Of a stretch of 5,462 nucleotides of DNA, positions 1 through 5,462 are shown piece by piece (the stretch's first letter is position 1; the number at the start of each line of letters is the position of its first letter). The notes beneath the pieces were generated by a model that worked only from the letters and a program-made list of their open reading frames with translations, was not told the DNA's origin and made no database searches. The stretch covers positions 1 to 5,462 of the forward strand of contig CAZIRO010000179.1 of the NCBI GenBank assembly GCA_964541595.1. The letters run 5' to 3'. This DNA is from CAZIRO01 sp964541595. Its GTDB lineage: Bacteria; Acidobacteriota; HRBIN11. A program made the translations under genes and the position numbers.

Positions 1-10
1 GGAACAGGTC

Positions 11-73
11 ACACCCGACACCTGAGACCCGACACCTGACACCCGACACCTGACACCTGAGACCCGACACCTG
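11..73. repeat. Degenerate heptamer tandem array 1
   Basis: Nine back-to-back 7-nt units fill this stretch without a break. The units are ACACCCG, ACACCTG and AGACCCG in the order A-B-C-B-A-B-B-C-B. Variation falls mainly on the second base (C or G) and the sixth base (C or T). The bases before it (4-10) look like one decayed unit, so the array may begin outside the window. It ends 38 nt before the metalloprotease start codon, where promoter elements would be expected. A 32-bp stretch (28-59) recurs exactly in the second array at 4031-4062. Similar short degenerate arrays are known as intergenic repeats in several bacterial phyla. There is no sign that it is transcribed as a gene. Confidence 0.9.
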
Positions 74-100
74 CTTCTACATACCGAGTTTTATCCAACA

Positions 101-105
101 GGAGG
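101..105 (+). promoter_or_regulatory. Ribosome binding site of the metalloprotease
   Basis: GGAGG stands 6 nt before the ATG at 112. It supports that ATG as the true start, ahead of the hydrophobic export segment. The 38 nt between the heptamer array and the ATG contain no clear -35/-10 pair, so the promoter lies either in or upstream of the array. Confidence 0.8.
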
Positions 106-111
106 CGTTCC

Positions 112-2838
112 ATGTATCGCCGACAGTGGGTCTGGATTCTTCTCCTCGTCGGGGGAATTTCCATCGGATGCGTGCAGATCTACGGTGTGCCCCCCGCACA
201 GCAAATCCAAAAACCGCCGACTGCCACGAAACAACCGAAAAAAGGTCCCTTCAAACCCTGGCAGGAAGTCCTGAAAGACACGCGTCCGGTGGAGGGATTC
301 TTCCGGTTTCATGTGAAACGGGACCGCACGCTCTATCTGGAACTGCGGCAGGATCAGCTGGAGCGCGAGTTCGGTATGGTACTCCATTTCGGTCGCGGGA
401 TCGGTGATCTCGGACTCATCGACGGGTTACCTCTCAGTGATACGCGGCTCATGGTCTGGCGACGTGTTGGCAATACCATTTACCTCGTGCACAAAAACCC
501 GCGGTTTACCGCACGACCCGGTTCGGCCATGGCGATTTCCCTTGCAGATAACGTCGGCCACTCCATCGTGGCTGCGTTTCCCATTCAGAGCATCCATGAA
601 CAAACCCACAACATGCTCATTGACGTCACACCGTTTTTCGTTTCCGACTATGCCGGGATCCGCAGCGGTTTGCGGTTCCTGTATCGCCAGAAACCCGTGC
701 AACTGGATAAGAAACGCAGTTACCTCGACCGCATTCTGGGGTTTCCCAAAAACGTGGAAATCGATGTGCTGTTGACGTTTCAGACGGACGCCATGCCGAT
801 CGTCTTTCCGGACACACTCTCGGACTTTCGCGCCATTCCCATCGGGATTCACTATTCGCTGTTTGCCCTTCCGGACCCGCCGATGCGCCCGCGCATTGCC
901 GATGACCGTGTGGGGCATTTCCTCGTTGCGATCAAGGACTTCTCCCGTGATCAGGAAGAGACATCATTCATCCGATACGTCACGCGGTGGCGTCTGGAGA
1001 AGAAAGATCCCGATCAGCCGCTCTCGGAACCCGTGCAGCCGATTGTGTTTTATATCGACCGGACGGTACCGAAACGGTATCGAAAGTACGTGCGCGAAGG
1101 GATTCTGGCCTGGAATCGTGCCTTCGAAGCGGCCGGGTTTAAAAACGCGATCGTGGTCAAGGAAGCCCCGGACGACCCGAACTGGAACGCGGAAGACATC
1201 CGTTACTCCACGGTTCGCTGGTCCGCAGCGCACCGTATGGGGTTTGCCATCGGACCCTCCCAGGTCGACCCGCGTACCGGTGAGATTCTGAACGCGGACA
1301 TTCTCATATCTTCGGAATTCGTACGGGCCTGGATGTTCGATTATCAGGAACTCGCCGGTCCGGATGAACTGATTCGCAAGTATGAACAGGCGATCGCGTT
1401 CTATCGGCGGCTACAACCCCATCTGGCACAACGCATGTGCTGGTACGAATTCGGGATGGCCCAGCAACTCGCGATGCAATACCTGGCGCTGATGGCGAAT
1501 GGCGTCATCCGGGGCGGACAGCCCATGCCGGAGGAATTCCTCGGCGACGCCCTGCGCGATCTCGTGATGCACGAGGTCGGCCATACGCTCGGTCTGCGCC
1601 ATAATTTCAAGAGTTCCGCCGGGATTCCCTACGGGCGGCTGCACGATCCGACATATACGTCCCGGTACGGCGTCGCTCTGTCCGTCATGGATTACAATCC
1701 GGTGAATATCGCGGTCGATCCGAAGCGGCAGGGCCACTACTGGAACAAATCCGTCGGGCCATATGACATCTGGGCCATCCGATACGCATACACACCGGTG
1801 GACGATACGAGCGATTCGGGCCGCGCGGTACTGGAAGCGATCGCGCGGGAGTCGACCGATCCCTTACACGTGTACGGAACCGATGAGGACAACTGGCTGG
1901 GACCATTCGCGGTCGATCCGCTGACCAACGCATGGGATCTCGGAGACGATCCCGTGCGCTATGCGCGCGACCGCCATCGGATCGTCGACCGTATCCTGCC
2001 GCATCTCGAGCAGCGCGTGATCGCCGAGGGGGAGAGTTATGTCCGTCTGCGCGGCGCGTTCAACCGCCTGTTTTTCGAGCGGTATATCGCCACGCTGCCA
2101 CTGATCAAGTTCATCGGGGGACTCTACTTCAGCCGCGCACACAAGGGGGACCCGAACGCGCCCCTGCCGTTCACGCCGGTGCCCGCAAAAAAACAGCGCG
2201 AAGCCCTGGATATCATTGTCCGATACGTGTTTGCTCCGGACGCATTCCGGTTCGATCCGGAAATGCTCAACAAACTCGCACCGAACCGGTGGGCGCACTG
2301 GGGCGTGAACTGGTTTACCATGCCGGTTGAGGTCGAGATTCATACGGCGGTTCTGTCCGTGCAATCAAGCATCCTGGAACAATTGCTACACCCCGTACGT
2401 CTGACGCGCATGATCGACAATGAACTCCGTGTTGCAGACCCCGCGGATGCCTTCACCGTCGCCGAGTTGTTCACGACATTAACACGCGCCATCTGGCAGG
2501 AACTCCGGGAGGGTCCCGTACGGATCCGTTCGATTCGCAGAAACCTGCAACGTGCCTATACGGGGCAACTCATCCGGCTGCTGCTCGAATGGTTCCCGCG
2601 TTCCACGGGTTCCGGTATGCGTATCATGCCCACGGTACAACCCGCAGTGCGCGTTCCGGAAGACGCACGGTCGCTGGCGCGGCTGGAACTGTCCCGCATC
2701 GTGGAACAGATCGATCGGGTGTTGCAGAACACGGACCTGGACACGCTGACCCGCGCACACCTGCTGGAAACCCGTGCGCGGATCCGTCGGGCACTCCGGG
2801 CGGCCGTACAGTTGACCCTCCCGGCCGGGACGCCGTAG
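112..2838 (+). CDS. Exported zinc metalloprotease, DUF5118/DUF5117/DUF4953 type
   Basis: This is a complete 908-residue protein, probably a periplasmic or surface zinc-dependent peptidase; its substrate is unknown. Residues 1-20 form an export signal: YRRQ, then a hydrophobic run ending in SIGC. Cys20 could be a lipoprotein Cys, but Ser at -3 makes the lipobox poor, so signal peptidase I cleavage is equally possible. A Pro/Lys-rich linker follows (about 26-46). By recall of the family, residues 46-95 resemble DUF5118, about 96-290 DUF5117, and about 310 onward the catalytic DUF4953 region. The family stretch FYIDRTVPKRYRKYV starts at 313. The metzincin zinc site HEVGHTLGLRH covers residues 487-497 (His487, Glu488, His491, His497), with a Met-turn SVMDY at 524-528. 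The C-terminal helical part, with RRNLQRAY, also fits the family, and 800-900 residues is the usual size. All catalytic residues are present, so it is likely active. Start choice rests on GGAGG 6 nt upstream. It converges with the minus-strand small gene. Confidence 0.95.
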   Translation: MYRRQWVWILLLVGGISIGCVQIYGVPPAQQIQKPPTATKQPKKGPFKPWQEVLKDTRPVEGFFRFHVKRDRTLYLELRQDQLEREFGMVLHFGRGIGDLGLIDGLPLSDTRLMVWRRVGNTIYLVHKNPRFTARPGSAMAISLADNVGHSIVAAFPIQSIHEQTHNMLIDVTPFFVSDYAGIRSGLRFLYRQKPVQLDKKRSYLDRILGFPKNVEIDVLLTFQTDAMPIVFPDTLSDFRAIPIGIHYSLFALPDPPMRPRIADDRVGHFLVAIKDFSRDQEETSFIRYVTRWRLEKKDPDQPLSEPVQPIVFYIDRTVPKRYRKYVREGILAWNRAFEAAGFKNAIVVKEAPDDPNWNAEDIRYSTVRWSAAHRMGFAIGPSQVDPRTGEILNADILISSEFVRAWMFDYQELAGPDELIRKYEQAIAFYRRLQPHLAQRMCWYEFGMAQQLAMQYLALMANGVIRGGQPMPEEFLGDALRDLVMHEVGHTLGLRHNFKSSAGIPYGRLHDPTYTSRYGVALSVMDYNPVNIAVDPKRQGHYWNKSVGPYDIWAIRYAYTPVDDTSDSGRAVLEAIARESTDPLHVYGTDEDNWLGPFAVDPLTNAWDLGDDPVRYARDRHRIVDRILPHLEQRVIAEGESYVRLRGAFNRLFFERYIATLPLIKFIGGLYFSRAHKGDPNAPLPFTPVPAKKQREALDIIVRYVFAPDAFRFDPEMLNKLAPNRWAHWGVNWFTMPVEVEIHTAVLSVQSSILEQLLHPVRLTRMIDNELRVADPADAFTVAELFTTLTRAIWQELREGPVRIRSIRRNLQRAYTGQLIRLLLEWFPRSTGSGMRIMPTVQPAVRVPEDARSLARLELSRIVEQIDRVLQNTDLDTLTRAHLLETRARIRRALRAAVQLTLPAGTP

Positions 2839-2893
2839 CGTGCGCATCGGACCGGCCGACCGGGATTTACCGTTCCACCGGCGATGCGCGCGC
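2838..2893. terminator. Strong hairpin between convergent genes, possible bidirectional terminator
   Basis: Bases 2838-2849 pair with 2882-2893 to give a 12-bp stem with one G-T wobble. The core is GCGCATCG/CGATGCGC (2842-2849 and 2882-2889). After a 2-nt bulge, CCGG at 2852-2855 can pair with CCGG at 2878-2881. The hairpin starts on the last base of the metalloprotease stop codon and covers the last codons and stop of the convergent minus-strand gene. Position and strength suggest transcription termination or 3'-end protection. No T-run follows on either side, so it is not a standard intrinsic terminator. Confidence 0.5.
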
Positions 2894-3241
2894 ATCACGC
2901 CCGGACGACCCGTACCGTGCACGCCGGACATGCAGTGCGACCCCGGGGAACAGACTCCCGGATAGAACGGGGCCGACGCGGGTTCGGTCCGCCGTCGATG
3001 AGTGGGAAAGAGACCTCCGGTTCGTCCTCTGTTTGCGTTTGGTGAAGATACCGCGAATTTCCAGGAACTCCATAAACCGGGGGGACACGATGCCCCGGAT
3101 TTCCATACCGGACCAGACCGGCAGGCCGAAAATGCCACGAATATGCATCGTATCACGATCACGCTGCCCCGCCGCGCTGACTGCCCACGGATGGGTCAAT
3201 CCGACCACCAATCCGAATAGCATGACCACGCGTAACCGCAT
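2867..3241 (-). CDS. Small secreted basic protein with three IRGI repeats, function unknown
   Basis: The 124-residue product matches no family I recognise. Residues 1-23 form a classic Sec signal peptide: basic MRLR, hydrophobic core VVMLFGLVVGL, and a likely signal peptidase I site after VSA (21-23). The mature protein then holds three consecutive 14-residue units, 32-45, 46-59 and 60-73. Each begins Met/Leu-His/Glu-IRGI-Phe/Val, with IRGI at 34, 48 and 62. The IRGI codons differ between copies only at third positions. The tail (about 68-124) is very rich in Arg and Ser, low in hydrophobic residues and probably disordered. It may be a poorly conserved extension. The start is supported by an excellent Shine-Dalgarno sequence 5 nt upstream. 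The gene follows the beta-barrel gene by 18 nt on the same strand, so the two are probably one transcript. Export is likely; whether it ends in the periplasm or outside is unknown. The gene could be a decayed longer one, since its end overlaps the convergent hairpin. Confidence 0.65.
   Translation of the reverse strand: MRLRVVMLFGLVVGLTHPWAVSAAGQRDRDTMHIRGIFGLPVWSGMEIRGIVSPRFMEFLEIRGIFTKRKQRTNRRSLSHSSTADRTRVGPVLSGSLFPGVALHVRRARYGSSGRDARASPVER
3023..3148 (-). repeat. Three 42-nt in-frame repeats (14-residue IRGI unit)
   Basis: Three 42-nt units lie at 3148-3107, 3106-3065 and 3064-3023 on the minus strand, encoding residues 32-73 of the small secreted protein. The IRGI cores are ATTCGTGGCATT, ATCCGGGGCATC and ATTCGCGGTATC. 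They encode identical residues and differ only at third codon positions. Units 2 and 3 are the closest pair at DNA level. The remaining residues of each unit vary freely, so this is an old protein-level repeat and not a recent DNA duplication. Confidence 0.75.
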
Positions 3242-3246
3242 CTGTG

Positions 3247-3254
3247 ACCTCCTC
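3247..3254 (-). promoter_or_regulatory. Strong ribosome binding site of the small secreted protein
   Basis: Read on the minus strand this is GAGGAGGT, nearly the full anti-Shine-Dalgarno complement, 5 nt before the ATG at 3241. It sits in the 18-nt gap after the beta-barrel stop codon. This is the best evidence that the small downstream reading frame is a real gene, and it suggests high translation from the shared transcript. Confidence 0.8.
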
Positions 3255-3259
3255 GCATG

Positions 3260-3898
3260 TCAATACGCAATGGTGATACCGAACCGCCATGCAGACAGAC
3301 GTAAACGCTGCATCGTATAGACGACATTTTCCCGTTCCCGGGTGCGTTCGAGTCTGCCGAACGGACGTGCATGCACGTTTTCAACGTATACCCCCAGCGC
3401 TGTGGTGAGAAACAACTGCGCGCCAAAGGCATACTGCCAGTTGAACGTGACATACGTGCTGGTCACGCCGTCTGTGGTCTGATGTAGAAGCAGTGTCCCG
3501 CCCAGCCCCAGTGTGCCGTAAACGCGAACGTACCGTAACGGGATTCCGGCGCGAAACTCGAATCCGGGATTGATCCACGTGATCTGCGGACTTCCCGTCG
3601 TTGCCAGGCCGTGCACGTCCAGACGCAACGCATATCCGAAATTGACCGGCGCGAGGTTGTACAGCCACCGACCGTAGGTAACGTGTCCGCTCAGTGGCCG
3701 TTGATTCAGAACGGGTTCTCGAAGTACGATCCGGCCGTTTCTTGTTTTGGCCACCGTACCGGACACACTGGAAGTGCCGAGGGCAAATTCCAGGAACCGA
3801 TCCAGCCCCAGGGCACTCTGGGTGATCGCTTCCTGTGCCATGCCGGTACCGACCCACATCCATACGATCCAACCGGCGAAAATCACGATCCTGCGCAT
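3260..3898 (-). CDS. Probable outer-membrane beta-barrel protein, function unknown
   Basis: The 212-residue product begins with a signal peptide (1-21): MRRIV, a hydrophobic Trp-rich core, and a likely cleavage site after GMA, leaving QEA as the mature start. The mature chain shows alternating polar and hydrophobic or aromatic strands with Gly-rich turns, for example YGRWLYNLAP, FGYALRLDVHG and YVRVYGTLGLGG. It ends in FGITIAY, and a terminal aromatic residue is typical of barrel proteins folded by the BAM machinery. Its size would suit a small barrel of about eight strands, though no specific family is recognisable. The start at 3898 is chosen because GGGAGGGG lies 6 nt upstream. The frame stays open to 4087, but that extension would translate the heptamer array into VSGVGCQVSG-like repeats and would hide the signal peptide. 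It is the first gene of a two-gene unit with the small secreted protein downstream, and is divergent from the kinase. It might be a small porin, an adhesin-like barrel or a partner of the small protein. Confidence 0.8.
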   Translation of the reverse strand: MRRIVIFAGWIVWMWVGTGMAQEAITQSALGLDRFLEFALGTSSVSGTVAKTRNGRIVLREPVLNQRPLSGHVTYGRWLYNLAPVNFGYALRLDVHGLATTGSPQITWINPGFEFRAGIPLRYVRVYGTLGLGGTLLLHQTTDGVTSTYVTFNWQYAFGAQLFLTTALGVYVENVHARPFGRLERTRERENVVYTMQRLRLSAWRFGITIAY

Positions 3899-3904
3899 GG
3901 GGTT

Positions 3905-3912
3905 CCCCTCCC
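3905..3912 (-). promoter_or_regulatory. Ribosome binding site of the beta-barrel gene
   Basis: On the minus strand this reads GGGAGGGG, 6 nt before the ATG at 3898. It decides that start over the upstream in-frame ATG at 4087, which lies in repeat DNA and has no comparable site. Confidence 0.7.
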
Positions 3913-3924
3913 GTGTATCAGCGG

Positions 3925-3953
3925 ATAGTGCACGATGGCAATAACCTCGACAA
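3925..3953 (-). promoter_or_regulatory. Candidate sigma70-like promoter of the barrel operon
   Basis: On the minus strand TTGTCG (3953-3948) and CACTAT (3930-3925) are separated by 17 nt. The -35 matches the consensus at 4 of 6 bases, the -10 at only 3 of 6. The -10 box ends 26 nt before the start codon. If the host is a member of Bacteroidota the consensus differs and this call would fall. Confidence 0.3.
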
Positions 3954-4034
3954 AATCGACTGAAATCGGGACAGAAAATGGAATACGACGTGTCCCCATG
4001 GACCCCGCGATAACCCGGCATCCAAAATACCCCG

Positions 4035-4090
4035 ACACCTGACACCCGACACCTGACACCTGGGACCTGAGACCTGCCACCCGACACCCG
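4035..4090. repeat. Degenerate heptamer tandem array 2
   Basis: Eight phased 7-nt units: ACACCTG, ACACCCG, ACACCTG, ACACCTG, GGACCTG, AGACCTG, CCACCCG, ACACCCG. A weaker unit (TACCCCG) precedes them. The first four units match units 4-7 of array 1 exactly, and identity extends to 32 bp (4031-4062 versus 28-59). The orientation is the same as in array 1, again upstream of a plus-strand gene. The last four units are more diverged. Confidence 0.88.
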
Positions 4091-4119
4091 ATGCCCACGC
4101 CTTCATTCGTTTTCCCGTC

Positions 4120-4135
4120 TCGATTCCGAAATCGA
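4120..4135. promoter_or_regulatory. Inverted repeat TCGATT-N4-AATCGA, possible operator
   Basis: A 6-bp inverted repeat with a 4-nt centre lies 3 nt before the candidate -35 box of the kinase. Related CGATTT sequences occur on the other side of the intergenic region, near the barrel promoter. The symmetry and position would fit a dimeric regulator, but no regulator is encoded in the window. Confidence 0.3.
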
Positions 4136-4138
4136 ACA

Positions 4139-4168
4139 TTGCACATATGGCAGCGATTTTACTATGAT
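4139..4168 (+). promoter_or_regulatory. Candidate sigma70-like promoter of the kinase
   Basis: TTGCAC (4139-4144) and TATGAT (4163-4168) are separated by 18 nt. The -10 box matches the consensus at 5 of 6 bases; the -35 is weak. Transcription would begin near 4175, giving a leader of about 37 nt that includes much of the following hairpin. Confidence 0.4.
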
Positions 4169-4172
4169 CTAT

Positions 4173-4196
4173 ATCCGGATTCAATAATCACCGGAT
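4173..4196 (+). promoter_or_regulatory. Small leader hairpin before the kinase ribosome binding site
   Basis: ATCCGG (4173-4178) can pair with CCGGAT (4191-4196) around a 12-nt AT-rich loop. The left arm is also part of the self-complementary octamer ATCCGGAT (4173-4180). The right arm ends 1 nt before GAGG (4198-4201), the probable ribosome binding site. It could be a protein-binding site or a weak translational control element; a 6-bp stem can also occur by chance. Confidence 0.3.
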
Positions 4197-4211
4197 CGAG
4201 GACATACACGT

Positions 4212-5462
4212 ATGCCGGGACCGGTCGGATCGAGAAGTACAGGACTGCCTCCTGGAACGGTCCTCCGGAACGGTGCATACCGTATTGAGCGGATGCTCGG
4301 TGCCGGCGGATTCGGGATCACGTATCGCGCACACGCGATGCATCTCCACCGTGCCGTCGCGATCAAGGAGTTGTTCCCCGCCGGTAGCGGTCGTGACGGT
4401 ACTGCACTGGTCGTGGAACACATTCCCGCCGATCAGTGGCACCATATGCGTGCAATGTTCCTGCGCGAGGCGCGTACACTCGCCCGTTTTCAACACCCGT
4501 CGATCGTGCACGTCTATGACGTATTTGAAGAGAACAACACGGCATACATGGTCATGGAGTATCTGGACGGACAAACCCTGGCGGAACGGCTGCGCATGCA
4601 CGGCGGTCCGCTTCCCCTGAAAGAGGCCATTGCCATTATTGAACACGTTTCAGCAGCACTGGACACCCTGCACAATGCGAATGTACTTCATCGCGATGTA
4701 AAACCGGCGAACATCATGCTCTGTGCGGATGGCCGGGTGGTGTTACTCGATTTCGGTGCCGCACGAGAATACCTGACTGACCGCAGTCACACAATGACGG
4801 CCATTTTGACGCCGGGGTACGCGCCTCTGGAACAGTACCGGACCCGGGCGCGTTTCGGACCGTTTACGGACATTTACGCGCTGGGCGCCACGCTATATCA
4901 CATGCTGACCGCCCGCCTGCCGCCCAATCCCATCGATCGATTGCAGGGGCAACCCCTACCGCCGATCCATACGTTCAACCCATCGGTACCCCCTGCCATT
5001 CACGCTGTCGTCGAGCGCGCACTTGCCGTGCGTCCGGAGGACCGGTTTCAGCGGGTGCGCGAATGGCTGGACGCGTTGCACCACGCGCTTCAGATCGGCG
5101 AACAGGCCACGGCATCGATATCCGACAATGCCACAGTACCGCTTGCCGCCGTGCAGTCGCCGTTGCAAAGGGTATTCCCCGGACTGCGTAAAGTCGCCTG
5201 GGCCGTTACCGCGCTCACGTTCATCGGTATCACTGCGTGGATGATACGGACGAATGATCCCGCACGGGTTCTGGCGTTCTTCCGGAAAAGTCCGGTACCG
5301 TCCACCGGCGGGTCTATTACAACGCGCGCCTCGCCCGTTGTCCCGCAACCGCGCCGGACTGACCATGACCGGTCCGTACCGAACGATCAGGGTGAACCTC
5401 CCGGTTCGGAGGATATACCGCCGGCATCGTCCGGGGCGTCGGACGCCACGTCTCCGCAGGTG
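4212..5462 (+). CDS. Membrane-anchored Hanks-type Ser/Thr protein kinase (3' end outside window)
   Basis: 417 codons are visible with no stop before the window edge. The kinase domain spans about residues 23-293. Visible motifs are the Gly-rich loop LGAGGFGITY (29-38), VAIKELFP with Lys52, Glu86 in helix C, the catalytic loop HRDVKPAN (160-167; Asp162, Lys164, Asn167), DFG (180-182), and the activation-segment end TPGYAPLEQY (200-209). Next come TDIYALG (Asp220) and Arg278. All catalytic residues are present, so it should phosphorylate Ser/Thr of target proteins in the cytoplasm. KELFP and YAPLEQY are typical of bacterial kinases of this class. One transmembrane helix lies at about 328-345, followed by RTND and a Pro/Ser/Thr-rich segment (349-417), probably an extracytoplasmic stalk leading to a sensor domain that is not visible. 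The start at 4212 is preceded by GAGG at 10 nt, and an in-frame TAA at 4185-4187 rules out a longer N-terminus. It is divergent from the beta-barrel operon. No phosphatase is in view. Confidence 0.95.
   Translation, partial: MPGPVGSRSTGLPPGTVLRNGAYRIERMLGAGGFGITYRAHAMHLHRAVAIKELFPAGSGRDGTALVVEHIPADQWHHMRAMFLREARTLARFQHPSIVHVYDVFEENNTAYMVMEYLDGQTLAERLRMHGGPLPLKEAIAIIEHVSAALDTLHNANVLHRDVKPANIMLCADGRVVLLDFGAAREYLTDRSHTMTAILTPGYAPLEQYRTRARFGPFTDIYALGATLYHMLTARLPPNPIDRLQGQPLPPIHTFNPSVPPAIHAVVERALAVRPEDRFQRVREWLDALHHALQIGEQATASISDNATVPLAAVQSPLQRVFPGLRKVAWAVTALTFIGITAWMIRTNDPARVLAFFRKSPVPSTGGSITTRASPVVPQPRRTDHDRSVPNDQGEPPGSEDIPPASSGASDATSPQV

Larger units (their letters stand above)
3899..4211. other. 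Divergent intergenic region between the barrel operon and the kinase
   Basis: This 313-nt stretch has no credible gene. From left to right it contains the barrel ribosome binding site (3905-3912), a candidate leftward promoter (3925-3953), a heptamer array (4035-4090), a short inverted repeat (4120-4135), a candidate rightward promoter (4139-4168), and a hairpin (4173-4196) followed by the kinase ribosome binding site GAGG (4198-4201). It is more AT-rich than its surroundings at 3940-3985 and 4120-4190. CGATTT-type motifs occur four times. Confidence 0.8.

Noticed and set aside
11..73. Heptamer array considered as a CRISPR or as an origin iteron array
   Set aside because: Units are 7 nt with no spacers, so it is not a CRISPR. 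No replication initiator gene is nearby, and the second copy in another intergenic region argues for a dispersed repeat.
427..918. A 163-residue antisense open frame inside the metalloprotease
   Set aside because: Long antisense frames are expected in GC-rich coding DNA. It has no ribosome binding site, signal or domain, while the opposite strand has a clear conserved protein.
2479..3162. A 227-residue minus-strand open frame across the convergence point
   Set aside because: It overlaps both better supported genes in different frames and shows no recognisable motif or start site.
2589..3320. A long open frame on the plus strand overlapping the metalloprotease end and the small minus-strand gene
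   Set aside because: It begins inside the protease in another frame, has no start signal and no recognisable domain. Its PRIS/PRIC pattern is only the antisense image of the IRGI repeats.
3899..4087. An N-terminal extension of the beta-barrel frame, starting at an ATG at 4087 on the minus strand
   Set aside because: It translates the heptamer array into VSGVG-like repeats, lacks a good ribosome binding site, and would bury the clear signal peptide that starts at 3898.
4188..4646. Minus-strand open frames opposite the kinase N-terminal region
   Set aside because: The plus strand encodes all canonical kinase motifs here, so the antisense frames are shadows.

Overview
The window looks like chromosomal DNA from a Gram-negative bacterium of moderately high GC content. 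The evidence is an outer-membrane-type beta-barrel protein with a signal peptide, a large exported metzincin-type metalloprotease of the DUF5117/DUF4953 kind (from memory, common in Bacteroidota, Gemmatimonadota, Acidobacteriota and related phyla), and a membrane-anchored Hanks-type Ser/Thr kinase. The exact lineage cannot be fixed from the sequence. No rRNA, tRNA, CRISPR, transposase or phage gene is visible.

Layout. Positions 11-73 hold a tandem array of degenerate heptamers (ACACCYG/AGACCYG). Just downstream, on the plus strand, is a complete 908-residue zinc metalloprotease (112-2838). A strong hairpin (2838-2893) lies at the point of convergence with a two-gene minus-strand unit. That unit is read from right to left: a 212-residue beta-barrel-like protein (3260-3898), then, after 18 nt and a very good ribosome binding site, a small secreted basic protein of 124 residues (2867-3241). 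The mature part of the small protein opens with three 14-residue repeats, each built around IRGI. A divergent intergenic region of 313 nt (3899-4211) follows. It holds candidate promoters for both directions, several CGATTT-type motifs, a second heptamer array sharing a 32-bp identical stretch with the first, and a small hairpin before the next start codon. From 4212 to the window end runs a plus-strand Ser/Thr kinase with one transmembrane segment, cut by the window edge.

How the genes may work together. All four products are predicted to be exported, in the outer membrane, or membrane-anchored, so the theme is the cell envelope. The kinase is divergent from the barrel/repeat-protein pair and shares its regulatory region, so co-regulation is possible, but a functional link is inference. 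The least explained item is the small secreted protein with exact 14-residue IRGI periodicity. Within the IRGI codons, all differences among the three copies are synonymous, which suggests selection on the protein.
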